A DNA stretch of 41,713 nt from Gynuella sp. (GCA_028282465.1 JANQHX010000022.1:1-41713); one strand, 5' to 3'. Shown: positions 17,885 to 26,622, counted from the stretch's first letter. Program-made: numbers and translations. The notes: generated from the letters alone by a model not told the origin.

Positions 17885-18961
17885 ATGAAACCAGAAATTA
17901 ATGCCATTCCCTCCGAGGAAGACACTGGTAAACATTCACCAATAAGGAATAGAAAACAAAAATCATTTACCGAGCTACAGCAATTGGAACGGTTAGCAGA
18001 CCGAGGTAGCAAGTGGTTTGAGCTCAAAAAACAAGCCGAAGTTAGATATAAAAATCAGTTACTCCCAATTTATTCACTTCAGAATATAAAGTTCCAAAAA
18101 AATGCTCCACTTTTATTCCTCGTCGGCGGGATTCATGGCGTTGAACGTATTGGTTCACAGTCTTTGTTGGCTTTCTTAAGTCATCTCATCGAGCGTCTCC
18201 ACTGGGATGATTACTTAAACCAATTAATATCGAAAACTCAGATCGTTGCTATTCCTGTTGCCAACCCGTCTGGAATGGCACTTGGTAAAAGATCGAACGC
18301 AAATGGTGTGGATTTAATGAGGAATTCACCTATTGAATCCTTTGAGACGAAAAATCTATTTGTCAGTGGCCAGAGTATCTCGTCGCTACTGCCCTGGTAT
18401 CGTGGGTCTAACCAGCTTGAGGTGGAAACCGCGACAATTGATAAGGTATTGGGGCAGGCAGCAAGGGAAACCAATTTTATTTTGTCTTTAGATTTACACA
18501 GTGGTTTTGGGTTTAGGGATCGAATTTGGTTTCCGTATGCTTATCGATCTCGGCTGATGAAAAGAATATCTCCAATTGTTTCATTAAAACTTTTATGGGA
18601 AAGATCTTATCCAGATAATGCTTATATCATCGAGCCACAGTCGAATCATTACTTAACCCATGGTGACTTGTGGGATTACTTTTACAAAAAGTATGGTCAT
18701 AAAAGCGGTCGAACATTTATCCCGTTAACGCTAGAAATGGGTTCATGGATTTGGTTAAAAAAAAGGCCTATTCAGGCATTGAGGTTTGATGGGTATTTTA
18801 ATCCAAACACTAAACACAGAAAGTCACGTGTCTTAAGGCGACATATTTCGCTAATGAACTTCCTGTTACATGCTTCAATCAATTATCAAAACTGGCTTCC
18901 TACTCCTGAGCAGGAAGACAATCTAAGTCAGTTCGCACATACATTGTGGAAAAAGACATGA
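17885..18961 (+). CDS. M14-like zinc carboxypeptidase / deacylase family protein
   Basis: This is a metal-dependent amidohydrolase or peptidase of the M14 and succinylglutamate desuccinylase type, predicted to remove a terminal residue or acyl group. In 358 residues the zinc ligands stand in order: His84 and Glu87 in GGIHGVERIG, then His205 in SLDLHSGFG. The substrate-binding segment RSNANGVDLMRN contains Arg136 and Arg146, and Glu284 in LTLEMGSW is the likely general base. No signal peptide is visible, so a cytoplasmic place is likely. The start has a modest AGG-type site. The stop overlaps the next start as ATGA, so translation is coupled to the hydrolase. The natural substrate is unknown. 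Confidence 0.82.
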   Translation: MKPEINAIPSEEDTGKHSPIRNRKQKSFTELQQLERLADRGSKWFELKKQAEVRYKNQLLPIYSLQNIKFQKNAPLLFLVGGIHGVERIGSQSLLAFLSHLIERLHWDDYLNQLISKTQIVAIPVANPSGMALGKRSNANGVDLMRNSPIESFETKNLFVSGQSISSLLPWYRGSNQLEVETATIDKVLGQAARETNFILSLDLHSGFGFRDRIWFPYAYRSRLMKRISPIVSLKLLWERSYPDNAYIIEPQSNHYLTHGDLWDYFYKKYGHKSGRTFIPLTLEMGSWIWLKKRPIQALRFDGYFNPNTKHRKSRVLRRHISLMNFLLHASINYQNWLPTPEQEDNLSQFAHTLWKKT

Positions 18962-19671
18962 CCAACTGGGTTTTTCTTCGAGGACTCGGGCGTGAGCATC
19001 GACACTGGCAACAGTTTATTAACAAGTTTAAAACGGACAAATGTGTTGGATTAGATTTACCTGGTACTGGTGAACATCTTAATGCAGACACACCCTGGAC
19101 CATCTCTAAAAATGTTGAATTCGCACAATCAAAAACTCAAGATCTAAAAGGCCCAATTAATTTAGTGGCCATTTCATTTGGGGCCATGGTCGCATTAGGG
19201 TGGGCAAGCCTCGACTCTAGAATTAATAAAGTTTTCTTAATTAACTCAAGCTCTAGTTTAAGTCCATTTTACGAGCGGCTAAAACCAGAAAATTATAAAG
19301 CCCTGCTCCAAGGATTATTATTTAAAAGTCTCCCACAGCGGGAGGAGATGATTTTAAATATGGTGAGTAATCTGAACCCGGTTCCCGATGAAACTCTACA
19401 AGATTGGATCAGTATTCAGGAAACCGCAACAGTACCCATTGTCAGTTTGATTAAACAATTAGTCGCTGCAAGCAGATTTCAACCCCCTCCAAAACTTAGC
19501 TGTGACGGGTTAATTCTGTCTTCTAAAAATGATAGATTTGTGGATTGCAAATGCAGTGAGAGATTAGCAGAATATCTTGCATGGCCACTGCACTCGCATC
19601 CAAGTGCAGGCCATGATTTACCATTGGACGATCCAGCTTGGTTGATTAACCGAATCAAGAATTCTCAATAA
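18958..19671 (+). CDS. Alpha/beta hydrolase
   Basis: This is a 237-residue hydrolase with the lid-type alpha/beta fold. The start MTNWVFLRG gives a 4-bp ATGA overlap with the upstream peptidase gene and is preferred over an in-frame start 12 bp earlier. Residues near LRGLGREHRHW form the oxyanion region. The nucleophile is Ser73 in LVAISFGAM (Ala replaces the first Gly of GxSxG). Asp192 in SSKNDRFVD and His219 in SAGHD complete the triad. BioH-like esterases have similar size and layout, but a biotin role is not shown, since no other bio genes are present. Its end overlaps the convergent oxidoreductase gene by 17 bp. Confidence 0.85.
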   Translation: MTNWVFLRGLGREHRHWQQFINKFKTDKCVGLDLPGTGEHLNADTPWTISKNVEFAQSKTQDLKGPINLVAISFGAMVALGWASLDSRINKVFLINSSSSLSPFYERLKPENYKALLQGLLFKSLPQREEMILNMVSNLNPVPDETLQDWISIQETATVPIVSLIKQLVAASRFQPPPKLSCDGLILSSKNDRFVDCKCSERLAEYLAWPLHSHPSAGHDLPLDDPAWLINRIKNSQ

Positions 19672-20641
19672 AGGGGTATTTTACACCCAGATCATCAAGC
19701 ATGGAGTCCATTAATTCCATGGTTGTGAGAGTATCACTCCAGGAAATAATATCAGATTCAATCTTCCCTGCTTCCAAACACTTCATTACTTCCATAATTT
19801 GGTACTCGAAACCGCTAGCAAGAAATGGCTGATTAAAGGTTTCTACTAGTTTGTCTTCAACGTATAAACTGGCTTGGGTTGTGTCCCAAAAATGCTGATG
19901 AACGACTATCTTTCCTTTTGTTCCGTAAATAACAAACTCGTTATTAGTATCAGCCTGAAAATTACAGGTGAACTGGCTAATTCGATTATTTCCATAGTTT
20001 AAGGTCGCTGAAACACGCTCATCAACTCCTGTTTCCCCAACATAACCTTCAATGGTATAAGAAACTGGATTCGAACCCATTACAAACTGGGACATGGAAC
20101 AATTGTATACCCCCATGTCTAATAGCACTCCACCAGCTAACTCTGGATTCAGCAATCGGTCTGCCTGGTCTCGAGGTATATTGAAACCAAACATTGAAGA
20201 TAAGATTTTAACCTCACCAATTCGACCCTCCGCTAACCAGTTTTTTACTTGAACCCAAACTGGAAGAAACCGGCTCCATAACGCCTCCATTAAGAAAACA
20301 TTATTTTCTTTAGCTGTGTCTATGAGGGTTTGTGCTTGCTTTTTGTTAACCGTCAAAGGTTTTTCACACAGAACCGGCTTACCGGCTTGTAAGCACAACA
20401 ATGCAGTCTCAAAGTGGAATCGATGGGGATTCGCAATATAAATGGCATCGACATTTGGATCATTCGCGAGGTCTGCATAACTATCAAAGGTTCTATCTGC
20501 ATTGAACTTCTCAGCAAACTCGTTTGCTCGCTCTAGATTAGAGCTGCCCACTGCATATAAATTGGCTTTTTCAACCGCCTCTAACCCTTTAGCAAATCGC
20601 TGAGCTATTCTACCCGGGGCTATAATGGCCCAATTAAACAT
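19655..20641 (-). CDS. Gfo/Idh/MocA-family NAD(P)-dependent oxidoreductase
   Basis: This is a 328-residue cytoplasmic dehydrogenase of the sugar/inositol oxidoreductase family. The N-terminal Rossmann domain begins WAIIAPGRIAQRFAKGL, and the family signature EKPLTVNKKQAQ carries the EKP motif. The C-terminal half starts with GGVLLDMGVYN, the typical substrate-domain entry. It lies downstream of two sugar permeases, so it probably acts on the imported sugar or a derivative. It is separated from them by a strong hairpin terminator, so its level should be lower than theirs or depend on read-through. The start at 20641 has a good AGGAAAA site. The exact substrate is not readable. Confidence 0.9.
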   Translation of the reverse strand: MFNWAIIAPGRIAQRFAKGLEAVEKANLYAVGSSNLERANEFAEKFNADRTFDSYADLANDPNVDAIYIANPHRFHFETALLCLQAGKPVLCEKPLTVNKKQAQTLIDTAKENNVFLMEALWSRFLPVWVQVKNWLAEGRIGEVKILSSMFGFNIPRDQADRLLNPELAGGVLLDMGVYNCSMSQFVMGSNPVSYTIEGYVGETGVDERVSATLNYGNNRISQFTCNFQADTNNEFVIYGTKGKIVVHQHFWDTTQASLYVEDKLVETFNQPFLASGFEYQIMEVMKCLEAGKIESDIISWSDTLTTMELMDSMLDDLGVKYPFIENS

Positions 20642-20661
20642 ATTTTGATTTTCCTATAGGT

Positions 20662-20690
20662 AAAAAAAAGACCGGCTATTGCCGGCCTTT
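20662..20690 (-). terminator. Rho-independent terminator between permease and oxidoreductase genes
   Basis: On the minus strand a 10-bp stem (AAAGGCCGGC with GCCGGTCTTT, one G-T pair) closes an AATA loop and runs into eight T's. It follows the last permease stop by about 16 bp and ends just before the ribosome binding site of the oxidoreductase. It is strong enough to end most transcripts, so the oxidoreductase is probably made by read-through. Confidence 0.85.
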
Positions 20691-20706
20691 CATATTTTGT
20701 AATTAT

Positions 20707-21558
20707 TTAACCTTTCACTGCGCCGCTGGTCAAACTAGCAATCATTTGCTTGGAAGCCAAAGCATAGAAGATAAGTATAGGTAATATCGAAATAGTTGTA
20801 CCTAGCATTACCGCACCCCAAGGCGAGTTTGGAAGACCTTGCATAGAACGAAGTACTTGAACCACCACTTGTTTTTCTGCCGAGGTTAAAACAATCAGAG
20901 GAATAATGAAACTATTCCAGAAGAATACAAACTGAATAATAGCCAGTGTGCCTAGAACAGGTCGCATCAGAGGCAAGGCAATGTTCCAGAAAATTCTGAA
21001 CTCACCTGCTCCGTCCATTCTTGCTGCTTCCATTAAGTCCAGAGGTACGGTTGTCACAACATACTGTCTTACCAGGAAGATACCAAAAGGTACAGCAGTG
21101 AACGGCAGCCAAATGGCTAAGTGGCTGTCCATTAATCCAAGGAATTGAATGATCAAAGCGAATGGAATTAAGCTCAATACCGGTGGCACCATCATAGAAC
21201 CTAGGAAGATACCGAAAATAAGGTTCTTACCTTTGAAACGATAAACAGCGAAGGCATAGCCCGCCATCGACATAAACGCCAAAGAAAACAAAACGCCTAA
21301 AGCTGTAATCTTCACGCTGTTAAACATATTTAACCAGAAAGGAAAGCTGGTGTTCATCAGTTCGGCATAGTTGTCTGCCAAATGATTACTGATATATAGA
21401 GATATACCTGGAGTAAAAATCTCTTCACGTGAACGGGTTGATAAAATTGCCGCCCATAGGAATGGGAAGATGGTGATTAAGGAAGCTAAACCAAAGGAAC
21501 CATACAGTGCCGCTGTACCGACTTTTTCCCAAATACGAACTACTGGTGAACTATTCAT
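20707..21558 (-). CDS. Carbohydrate ABC transporter permease, MalG-like (CUT1)
   Basis: This is a 283-residue inner-membrane permease with about six hydrophobic helices. The cytoplasmic EAA loop reads EAARMDGAGEFRIFWNIALP, the contact for the ATPase subunit. The N-terminus (LYGSFGLASLITIFPFLWA) and the C-terminal helix with a short positively charged tail fit MalG-type proteins. It starts inside the stop of the MalF-like gene (TAATG, 1-bp overlap), so the two subunits are translationally coupled. With the binding protein it should import an oligosaccharide or sugar. No ATPase gene is nearby. Confidence 0.92.
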   Translation of the reverse strand: MNSSPVVRIWEKVGTAALYGSFGLASLITIFPFLWAAILSTRSREEIFTPGISLYISNHLADNYAELMNTSFPFWLNMFNSVKITALGVLFSLAFMSMAGYAFAVYRFKGKNLIFGIFLGSMMVPPVLSLIPFALIIQFLGLMDSHLAIWLPFTAVPFGIFLVRQYVVTTVPLDLMEAARMDGAGEFRIFWNIALPLMRPVLGTLAIIQFVFFWNSFIIPLIVLTSAEKQVVVQVLRSMQGLPNSPWGAVMLGTTISILPILIFYALASKQMIASLTSGAVKG

Positions 21559-22553
21559 TAGGAATCTCCCAAACCTTTCTTACCAAACAACAGGAAGTAG
21601 ATACCAGTCACTACACCGATAAATGCGAACAGGAACCAGCTCATAGCAGAGGCTGTTCCAAAGTCTTCCCAGACCCATCCGACGAGATACATATACATTG
21701 ATATAGTTAGGCCGGCACTGTCAGTACCACCAGTTTTTCCTAACATAACAAATGGCTCTTCAAACATGTTGAGCGCACCGATTAGATTTAGTGTGATACA
21801 GAAAAAGATGAAAGGACGAATAGATGGCAACGCAATATGCCAGAACTTACCAAAGCCAGTACAACCATCCACTTCAGCAGCTTCGATAATTTCAGATGAG
21901 ATTGTTAAATAACCGGAGACATAAATAACAACCTGGAATCCAAAGAATTTCCAAACCTGCATACCTGCGATTGAAGGCTTGATGAATGCAACATCAATCA
22001 ACCAACGAATTGGATTTTCTGGATCTACCCAAAAGAAAAGCAGTGAACCAATTACAGGCATTTCATGGAAGGTAGCCAACAGAGAATTAAACAAACCAAA
22101 ATTTTCACCGTACATATTGGTGAACACTAAAGCCACAGCAACAGTTGAGGTTACGAAAGGCATAAAAAAAGCGCCAGTGAAAAGATTTCTGAAGCGCTTT
22201 ATGTAAGTAGCTAGGATATAAGCAACGGGAATTGCTATTAAGTGCATTGTGACCCCAGACAATACACCCATAAAAATTGTGTTATACAGGGATTTATAAA
22301 TTAACTCATCAGTGATGGCGTAGTAATAGTTTTCCCACCCAACAAACGTCATTGCCCCAAGACCTTCACTGGGCTTCCACAAGTGGAAAGACATAAATGC
22401 AGCAAATAGCAAAGGGAAAATATTAAATATTAAAAACAGGATGATTGCAGGTGACAGAAACCCATAGGGGGCTAAAGTAACCTTCATGTTTGCCCATCGA
22501 TTCTGCCAGGATTGCTCCGCGGGCATCTCGTTGGAATGAGTGGATACGGTCAT
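21558..22553 (-). CDS. Carbohydrate ABC transporter permease, MalF-like (CUT1)
   Basis: This is the 331-residue partner permease. It has several membrane helices (first near LSPAIILFLIFNIFPLLFAAF) and the EAA loop EAAEVDGCTGFGKFWHIALP; the Cys where Ala is usual is minor. A hydrophilic N-terminal stretch of about 30 residues precedes the first helix. The start at 22553 has a GGAG site. It lies 161 bp after the binding-protein gene, across two hairpins that probably lower permease expression relative to the binding protein. It would form a heterodimer with the MalG-like subunit. Confidence 0.92.
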   Translation of the reverse strand: MTVSTHSNEMPAEQSWQNRWANMKVTLAPYGFLSPAIILFLIFNIFPLLFAAFMSFHLWKPSEGLGAMTFVGWENYYYAITDELIYKSLYNTIFMGVLSGVTMHLIAIPVAYILATYIKRFRNLFTGAFFMPFVTSTVAVALVFTNMYGENFGLFNSLLATFHEMPVIGSLLFFWVDPENPIRWLIDVAFIKPSIAGMQVWKFFGFQVVIYVSGYLTISSEIIEAAEVDGCTGFGKFWHIALPSIRPFIFFCITLNLIGALNMFEEPFVMLGKTGGTDSAGLTISMYMYLVGWVWEDFGTASAMSWFLFAFIGVVTGIYFLLFGKKGLGDS

Positions 22554-22645
22554 GATTACTCCGGTCTCACAAGTGTAGGTAAAGGTTGATAGTCTGTTAT
22601 TTTATTACAGATGTGAGGCAAAAAAATTATCTATTAACGAAACTA

Positions 22646-22708
22646 AGTGACACTCATCATTGAATGAGTGCCACTATTTGAGAAATTCGGTAATTTTATT
22701 ACCGAACT
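22646..22708 (-). other. Two tandem hairpins between binding-protein and permease genes
   Basis: Hairpin one (22684-22708) has 11-bp arms around a 3-nt loop. Hairpin two (22646-22675) has 12-bp arms, with one G-U pair in the RNA, around a 6-nt loop; a T-run follows it at some distance. They sit directly after the binding-protein stop on the minus strand. Such structures often protect the upstream message from 3' exonucleases and partly stop transcription, giving excess binding protein over permeases. That role is inferred. Confidence 0.65.
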
Positions 22709-22714
22709 TAATTA

Positions 22715-23953
22715 TTACAGGGCACGAACTCGACGCTTAATTTGCTTCTCAGCATCTTTAAGAGACTTCGTGATGTCCTGGTTGTCGTTCAATACAGAAC
22801 CCAAAGCCTGGAACACAACGTCACGTGCTACTGCGTCGCCTTTGTTTGGCTTAACAGGAGTGATCTTAGATGCAATGTCGCCCCAAAGAGCACGAGCTTT
22901 CTGACCGCCGAAGTAAGGCATTGGTTCTTGGAAAGCTGGGTCTTTATAAGCTGCATTCAGTGGAGGGAAACCACCAGTGGCTGTGAAACGCGCAACCGCT
23001 TTGTCTTCGTCCATTAAGTACCACTCCATGAATTTCCATGCAGCGTCAGCGTTTTTACTTTGCTTAGGAATAGCGAAGAAAGAACCACCCCAAGTACCGT
23101 AGATACCATTAGGAAGGTTAGCAACACCCCACTTGCCAGTTGCATCTGGTGCAATCCAACGCTCCATGAAACCACCTAACCAAGCGCCAGAGAATTCCAC
23201 CGCGTAGGTACCTTCGTTTAGTGCTTCGAACCATTCACCTGACCAAGAACCGATTGATGCATCTAGACCCATGTCACGAGCTTTTTTAGCTAAAGTGAAG
23301 GCTTCAACGAAACGGTCGTTAGTAACAATGATGTTGTCTTCTGAATCAAAATAAACTGAGTTACCTGATTCTACTGTTGTGTTGATAATTGTTTGAGCAA
23401 TGATTGATGCGTCAGCAACTAAAGGAATACCTTTTTCTTTTAGTTTGGCACCAAACTCAAAGAAAGAGTCCCAGCTCTTAGTGATTTCATCAATCGACAT
23501 ACCTGAAGCGGTAACGTGATCGCGCCAGAAGTACATAACACCTGGGCCAGAGTTATAAGGGATAGCATAGATATCACCGTCTAAAGCACGACCTTGGTTC
23601 CAAGCATACGCTGGAAAAAGATTTTCAAATTTGTCTGCGCCATATTCTTTAGAAAGGTTAACCAGGCCACCAGCATTCGCAAATGTACCGATGAATTCAA
23701 CGTCAACACCGACGATGTCACCAGCACCTTGGCCAGTTGCCATTGCAGTTTTCAACTTATCATGGTGGGCGATCCAGTCATTCATCAAAGGTTTAACATC
23801 AACACCAACTGCGCCTTTGGCTTCTTCTTGGTGTAATGCTAGTTCTTTGTCCATGTCTGGCCAGCCGTCCAATTGCAGTTCAGTATCTGCAACAGTAGCT
23901 TGAGCAGCGAACGCTGTAATTGCTGCTGCAACAATGTGCTTAGTCTTAATCAT
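22715..23953 (-). CDS. Carbohydrate ABC transporter solute-binding protein (family 1)
   Basis: This is a 412-residue periplasmic protein. The signal peptide MIKTKHIVAAAITAFAAQAT ends near ATVADTE. The mature part shows features of family 1 sugar-binding proteins: the early VGVDVEFIGTFANAGGLVNL region, YAIPYNSGPGVMYFWRD, and the C-terminal AAWKFMEWYL segment. It delivers sugar to the two downstream permeases. The start at 23953 has a good AAAGGAAA site overlapping the lacI stop, 14 bp away, so it is translated from the same message as the repressor. The substrate cannot be named from sequence; the LacI regulator indicates sugar induction. Confidence 0.92.
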   Translation of the reverse strand: MIKTKHIVAAAITAFAAQATVADTELQLDGWPDMDKELALHQEEAKGAVGVDVKPLMNDWIAHHDKLKTAMATGQGAGDIVGVDVEFIGTFANAGGLVNLSKEYGADKFENLFPAYAWNQGRALDGDIYAIPYNSGPGVMYFWRDHVTASGMSIDEITKSWDSFFEFGAKLKEKGIPLVADASIIAQTIINTTVESGNSVYFDSEDNIIVTNDRFVEAFTLAKKARDMGLDASIGSWSGEWFEALNEGTYAVEFSGAWLGGFMERWIAPDATGKWGVANLPNGIYGTWGGSFFAIPKQSKNADAAWKFMEWYLMDEDKAVARFTATGGFPPLNAAYKDPAFQEPMPYFGGQKARALWGDIASKITPVKPNKGDAVARDVVFQALGSVLNDNQDITKSLKDAEKQIKRRVRAL

Positions 23954-23967
23954 TGTTGTTGTTTCCT

Positions 23968-25014
23968 TTAGTTTTTGTTTTGTTCAGGTTTATTACATGG
24001 TCGCGTAACGGACTCGCGTTCAATCAACTGAAGTTGAACTTCTAACGCAATATCCGAGGACACGTTATTGACTAGATTCATGGCTAAGTCAGCTGCAATA
24101 TGCGCCATCTCGGCCAATGGAACTCGAATCGTAGTCAAGTTGGGTTTCAGGTATACGCAAAGCTGTATATCTTCAAACCCTAAAATCGACACATCTTCAG
24201 GAACCCTGACGCCTGCACCCCGCAGAACTTCAAGGCCCCCAACAGCCATTTCATCGTTACCATAATAAATGGCTGAAAAATTTTTTCCTGTACTTAACAA
24301 CTGCTTTGTTGCTTCTTTACCACCTTCTAATTGGAAGCTGGATTCTACAACTAAATCTTGATCGAACCCTATATCGAAATCTTCTAGCGCTTTCTTGTAA
24401 CCTAGGAATCTATCCTCAGCATCCTGTTTATGCAGAGGTCCAGTTACAGTCGCTATGTTTCGATGGCCGTTATCAAGAAGATGTCGGGTTGAATCATACC
24501 CTGCTTTGACATCATCAAAATAAATACACTGATCTTTTAGTTGTTCTATGTATCTACTTAGTACAACAACCGGCGTGCCGCTGTTGTTTATTTCTATTAT
24601 CTCTTCATCTGAAAGGCAATCTGAATAAAGAATCATGGCGTCCACTCGGCGGGACAGCATGAAGTCTACAGCCTTTCTCTCTGATTCGTAGGTGCCGTGT
24701 CCTGACGACACCATACAGTACTGACCCAGAGTCGTTAGTTTCTCTTCTAACGAGTACATGAGTTTACCGAAGTAATGTCCACCAAGCGATCTAACAAGCA
24801 ACCCAATGCTTTGAGATCTGTTTTTTGCCAGTGCCTGGGAAAAGTAATTTGGACGATATCCAAGGGAATCCATAGCACTTTGAACACGTGCTCTAGTATC
24901 TGGTGTAACTACTGGACTATCGTTCAAAACCCTAGAAACAGTGGCTCTGGAGACACCTGCGCTCTCGGCAACTTCCTTTATCGTTATGTTGTTCTTGTTA
25001 TTCATTCTTAGCAT
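23968..25014 (-). CDS. LacI-family transcriptional repressor of the sugar locus
   Basis: This 348-residue regulator has the family helix-turn-helix and hinge at the start (ITIKEVAESAGVSRATVSRV, then RARVQSAMDSLGYRPN). A periplasmic-binding-protein-like sensor domain follows, with VPEDVSILGFED as the usual late signature. It is first in the minus-strand operon and followed by the binding protein after 14 bp, so it represses itself together with the transporter. A perfect palindrome TGAAACCGGTTTCA 22 bp upstream, inside the promoter, is its likely operator. Two close Met starts exist (residues 1 and 4), with no good ribosome binding site before either. Confidence 0.93.
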   Translation of the reverse strand: MLRMNNKNNITIKEVAESAGVSRATVSRVLNDSPVVTPDTRARVQSAMDSLGYRPNYFSQALAKNRSQSIGLLVRSLGGHYFGKLMYSLEEKLTTLGQYCMVSSGHGTYESERKAVDFMLSRRVDAMILYSDCLSDEEIIEINNSGTPVVVLSRYIEQLKDQCIYFDDVKAGYDSTRHLLDNGHRNIATVTGPLHKQDAEDRFLGYKKALEDFDIGFDQDLVVESSFQLEGGKEATKQLLSTGKNFSAIYYGNDEMAVGGLEVLRGAGVRVPEDVSILGFEDIQLCVYLKPNLTTIRVPLAEMAHIAADLAMNLVNNVSSDIALEVQLQLIERESVTRPCNKPEQNKN

Positions 25015-25035
25015 TCACAGTAAAACAACCAGCTG

Positions 25036-25077
25036 TGAAACCGGTTTCAAATTAGCCAATTCGCCAGACCAATGCAA
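25036..25077 (-). promoter_or_regulatory. Sigma-70 promoter with overlapping LacI-type operator
   Basis: On the minus strand TTGCAT (25072-25077), a 17-bp spacer and TAATTT (25049-25054) form a good promoter. The palindrome TGAAACCGGTTTCA at 25036-25049 covers the predicted start site near 25042. This is the classical position for a repressor that blocks polymerase. The sequence matches the common LacI-family operator type with a central CG. It would control lacI, the binding protein and both permeases. Confidence 0.82.
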
Positions 25078-25165
25078 CCCTATCACCATTCACTTAAATG
25101 ATAATTTGTAAGGAATTTGCAAGAGCTCTGTAAGCAGCACTGATGTTCGCCAAGATCTCAAAAAC

Positions 25166-25217
25166 CGGTGGCAGGGTTGTGATCCTACCTCATTGATTGC
25201 TGACCGAAAGGCCACCG
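25166..25217 (-). terminator. Structured element, possible terminator or small RNA, downstream of pyrD
   Basis: Arms CGGTGGC and GCCACCG (25166-25172 and 25211-25217) are perfect complements around a 38-nt loop. On the minus strand the second arm runs into GTTTTTGAG. It could be the end of the pyrD transcript or the tail of a small RNA. The loop is large for a simple terminator. Confidence 0.35.
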
Positions 25218-25265
25218 CACAACGCCGCGTACAATATACGATGTGAGTCAAAAACACTACTAATC

Positions 25266-25284
25266 TAAGGCTCTTGAGCCCTTA
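25266..25284 (-). terminator. Weak hairpin just after pyrD
   Basis: Eight base pairs with one bulge around a 2-nt loop (arms TAAGGCTC and GAGCCCTTA on the plus strand), 18 bp after the pyrD stop. No T-run follows, so it may only trim or protect the transcript end. Confidence 0.35.
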
Positions 25285-25301
25285 TTCTAGGCTGATTTAT
25301 A

Positions 25302-26324
25302 TCATTTTCCGTGGAAGTGGATGGCTTGAGCACAATCTTTAATCAGTGTTGGTCCCTTATAAATGAAACCACTGTAAATCTGTATCAGGCTAGCCCCTGC
25401 CTTCACCTTGTCGATTGCGTCTGACCCTTCACATATACCCCCTCCCCCAATAACCGGCAGTCTTCCGTTTAAGACTTCACACAACACCTCAAGTTTTTCG
25501 GTTGATTGAACCAATAAGGGTGCGCCACTCAGACCACCCTGTTCAGATCCATGCTGCAGATGTTCAACCGATTCTCTTGAAACGGTGGTATTAGTAGCAA
25601 TAACTCCGTCCATTTCCTGAGCAACCAGAGCTTCTACTACTTCAGCAATTTCTTGGTTAGACATATCTGGGGCAATCTTTACCGCGATGGGTACATATTT
25701 TTGATATTGTTCAGAAAGTCTTTTTTGTGCTGTTTTCAATTCCGCCAGTAAATTATTCAGCATGTCTCCAAATTGCAGGTCTCTTAATCCAGGAGTGTTT
25801 GGAGAAGATAGATTCACCGCAATATAACTGGCATAAGGATAGGCTTTCTCAAGGCAGTAAAGATAATCATCAACGGCTTTTTCTGCCGGGGTATCCTTGT
25901 TCTTGCCAATATTAATACCCAACACTCCGTCAAATCGGCTGCGCTTAACTTGCTCTACTAGGTAATCGACACCTTTGTTATTGAACCCCATTCGATTAAT
26001 GATGCCCTGAGCTTCGGGCAATCGAAACAGTCTAGGTTTTGGGTTTCCTGGCTGAGGCCGCGGCGTGACCGTGCCGACCTCGATAAACCCAAACCCTAAG
26101 GCCGCTAAACCATCAATATACTCGCCGTTTTTATCCAAGCCTGCGGCTAATCCAACCGGATTTTTGAACTCAATACCCATTACCGTTTTTGGATCATCAA
26201 CCACTCGATTTCCAATCCATCCGGTGAGCTTCAATCGTTCCGCTGCTCCTATCGCTTCTAGCGATAGGTCGTGGGCAGTTTCCGGTGTGAGAGTGAAGAT
26301 TGCCTTTCTAAGCAGAGAGTACAT
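25302..26324 (-). CDS. pyrD: Dihydroorotate dehydrogenase, class 2 (quinone)
   Basis: This enzyme oxidises dihydroorotate to orotate in pyrimidine synthesis and passes electrons to the quinone pool at the inner membrane. The 340 residues begin with the short helical membrane-docking region of class 2 enzymes ([20 protein letters not shown]). The FMN region contains [11 protein letters not shown] (58-68), and the catalytic serine lies in [11 protein letters not shown] (Ser174 by alignment). ATNTT and GGGGI motifs near the end bind FMN phosphate. The ribosome binding site AAGGATTATCT precedes ATG. A TATAAT lies 28 bp upstream. No other pyr gene is adjacent. Confidence 0.97.
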   Translation of the reverse strand: MYSLLRKAIFTLTPETAHDLSLEAIGAAERLKLTGWIGNRVVDDPKTVMGIEFKNPVGLAAGLDKNGEYIDGLAALGFGFIEVGTVTPRPQPGNPKPRLFRLPEAQGIINRMGFNNKGVDYLVEQVKRSRFDGVLGINIGKNKDTPAEKAVDDYLYCLEKAYPYASYIAVNLSSPNTPGLRDLQFGDMLNNLLAELKTAQKRLSEQYQKYVPIAVKIAPDMSNQEIAEVVEALVAQEMDGVIATNTTVSRESVEHLQHGSEQGGLSGAPLLVQSTEKLEVLCEVLNGRLPVIGGGGICEGSDAIDKVKAGASLIQIYSGFIYKGPTLIKDCAQAIHFHGK

Positions 26325-26351
26325 AGATAATCCTTGTGAAAATTTGCGGGA

Positions 26352-26357
26352 ATTATA
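26352..26357 (-). promoter_or_regulatory. Probable -10 of the pyrD promoter
   Basis: A perfect TATAAT on the minus strand, 28 bp before the pyrD start; the -35 region (CTTTAA, 17-bp spacer) is weak. It would give a leader of about 20 nt. pyrD may also be reached by read-through from the DUF2835 gene. Confidence 0.45.
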
Positions 26358-26397
26358 GCTAAGACGAGGGGGCTTTAAAGTGAGTTTGATAAAACCC

Positions 26398-26622
26398 CTA
26401 AATGCGGTCTATTTTTTTGAATTTATGATTGGCATCAAAACGAATTTTAAAACTGCCTCGAATACCAGACCGAGTGACGAAAGGCTGAAGCAGGTTTAAT
26501 GGAAATCTAACGGATCTGCCATCTCGCGCAACGGTATGCACAAATTTGGCAGACCCATCATAGAGTCTTTTTAGCTCTTCTGGGTCGATATAGATGTCCA
26601 GAATCATGAATTGATCGGTCAT
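26398..26622 (-). CDS. DUF2835 family small protein
   Basis: This is a 74-residue protein of unknown function. The [26 protein letters not shown] opening (written here as 26398-26622 residues 7-32 in part) and the later [17 protein letters not shown] match the DUF2835 family as remembered, a small gammaproteobacterial family commonly found next to the large glutamate dehydrogenase. It follows gdhB by 23 bp on the same strand and is probably co-transcribed. The charge pattern and lack of a signal peptide suggest a cytoplasmic, possibly nucleic-acid-binding protein, but this is a guess. Confidence 0.8.
   Translation of the reverse strand: MTDQFMILDIYIDPEELKRLYDGSAKFVHTVARDGRSVRFPLNLLQPFVTRSGIRGSFKIRFDANHKFKKIDRI

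Noticed and set aside
25166-25217. A tRNA or known riboswitch
   Set aside because: The stem and loop sizes fit no tRNA and no riboswitch core that I recognise; kept only as a structured element.
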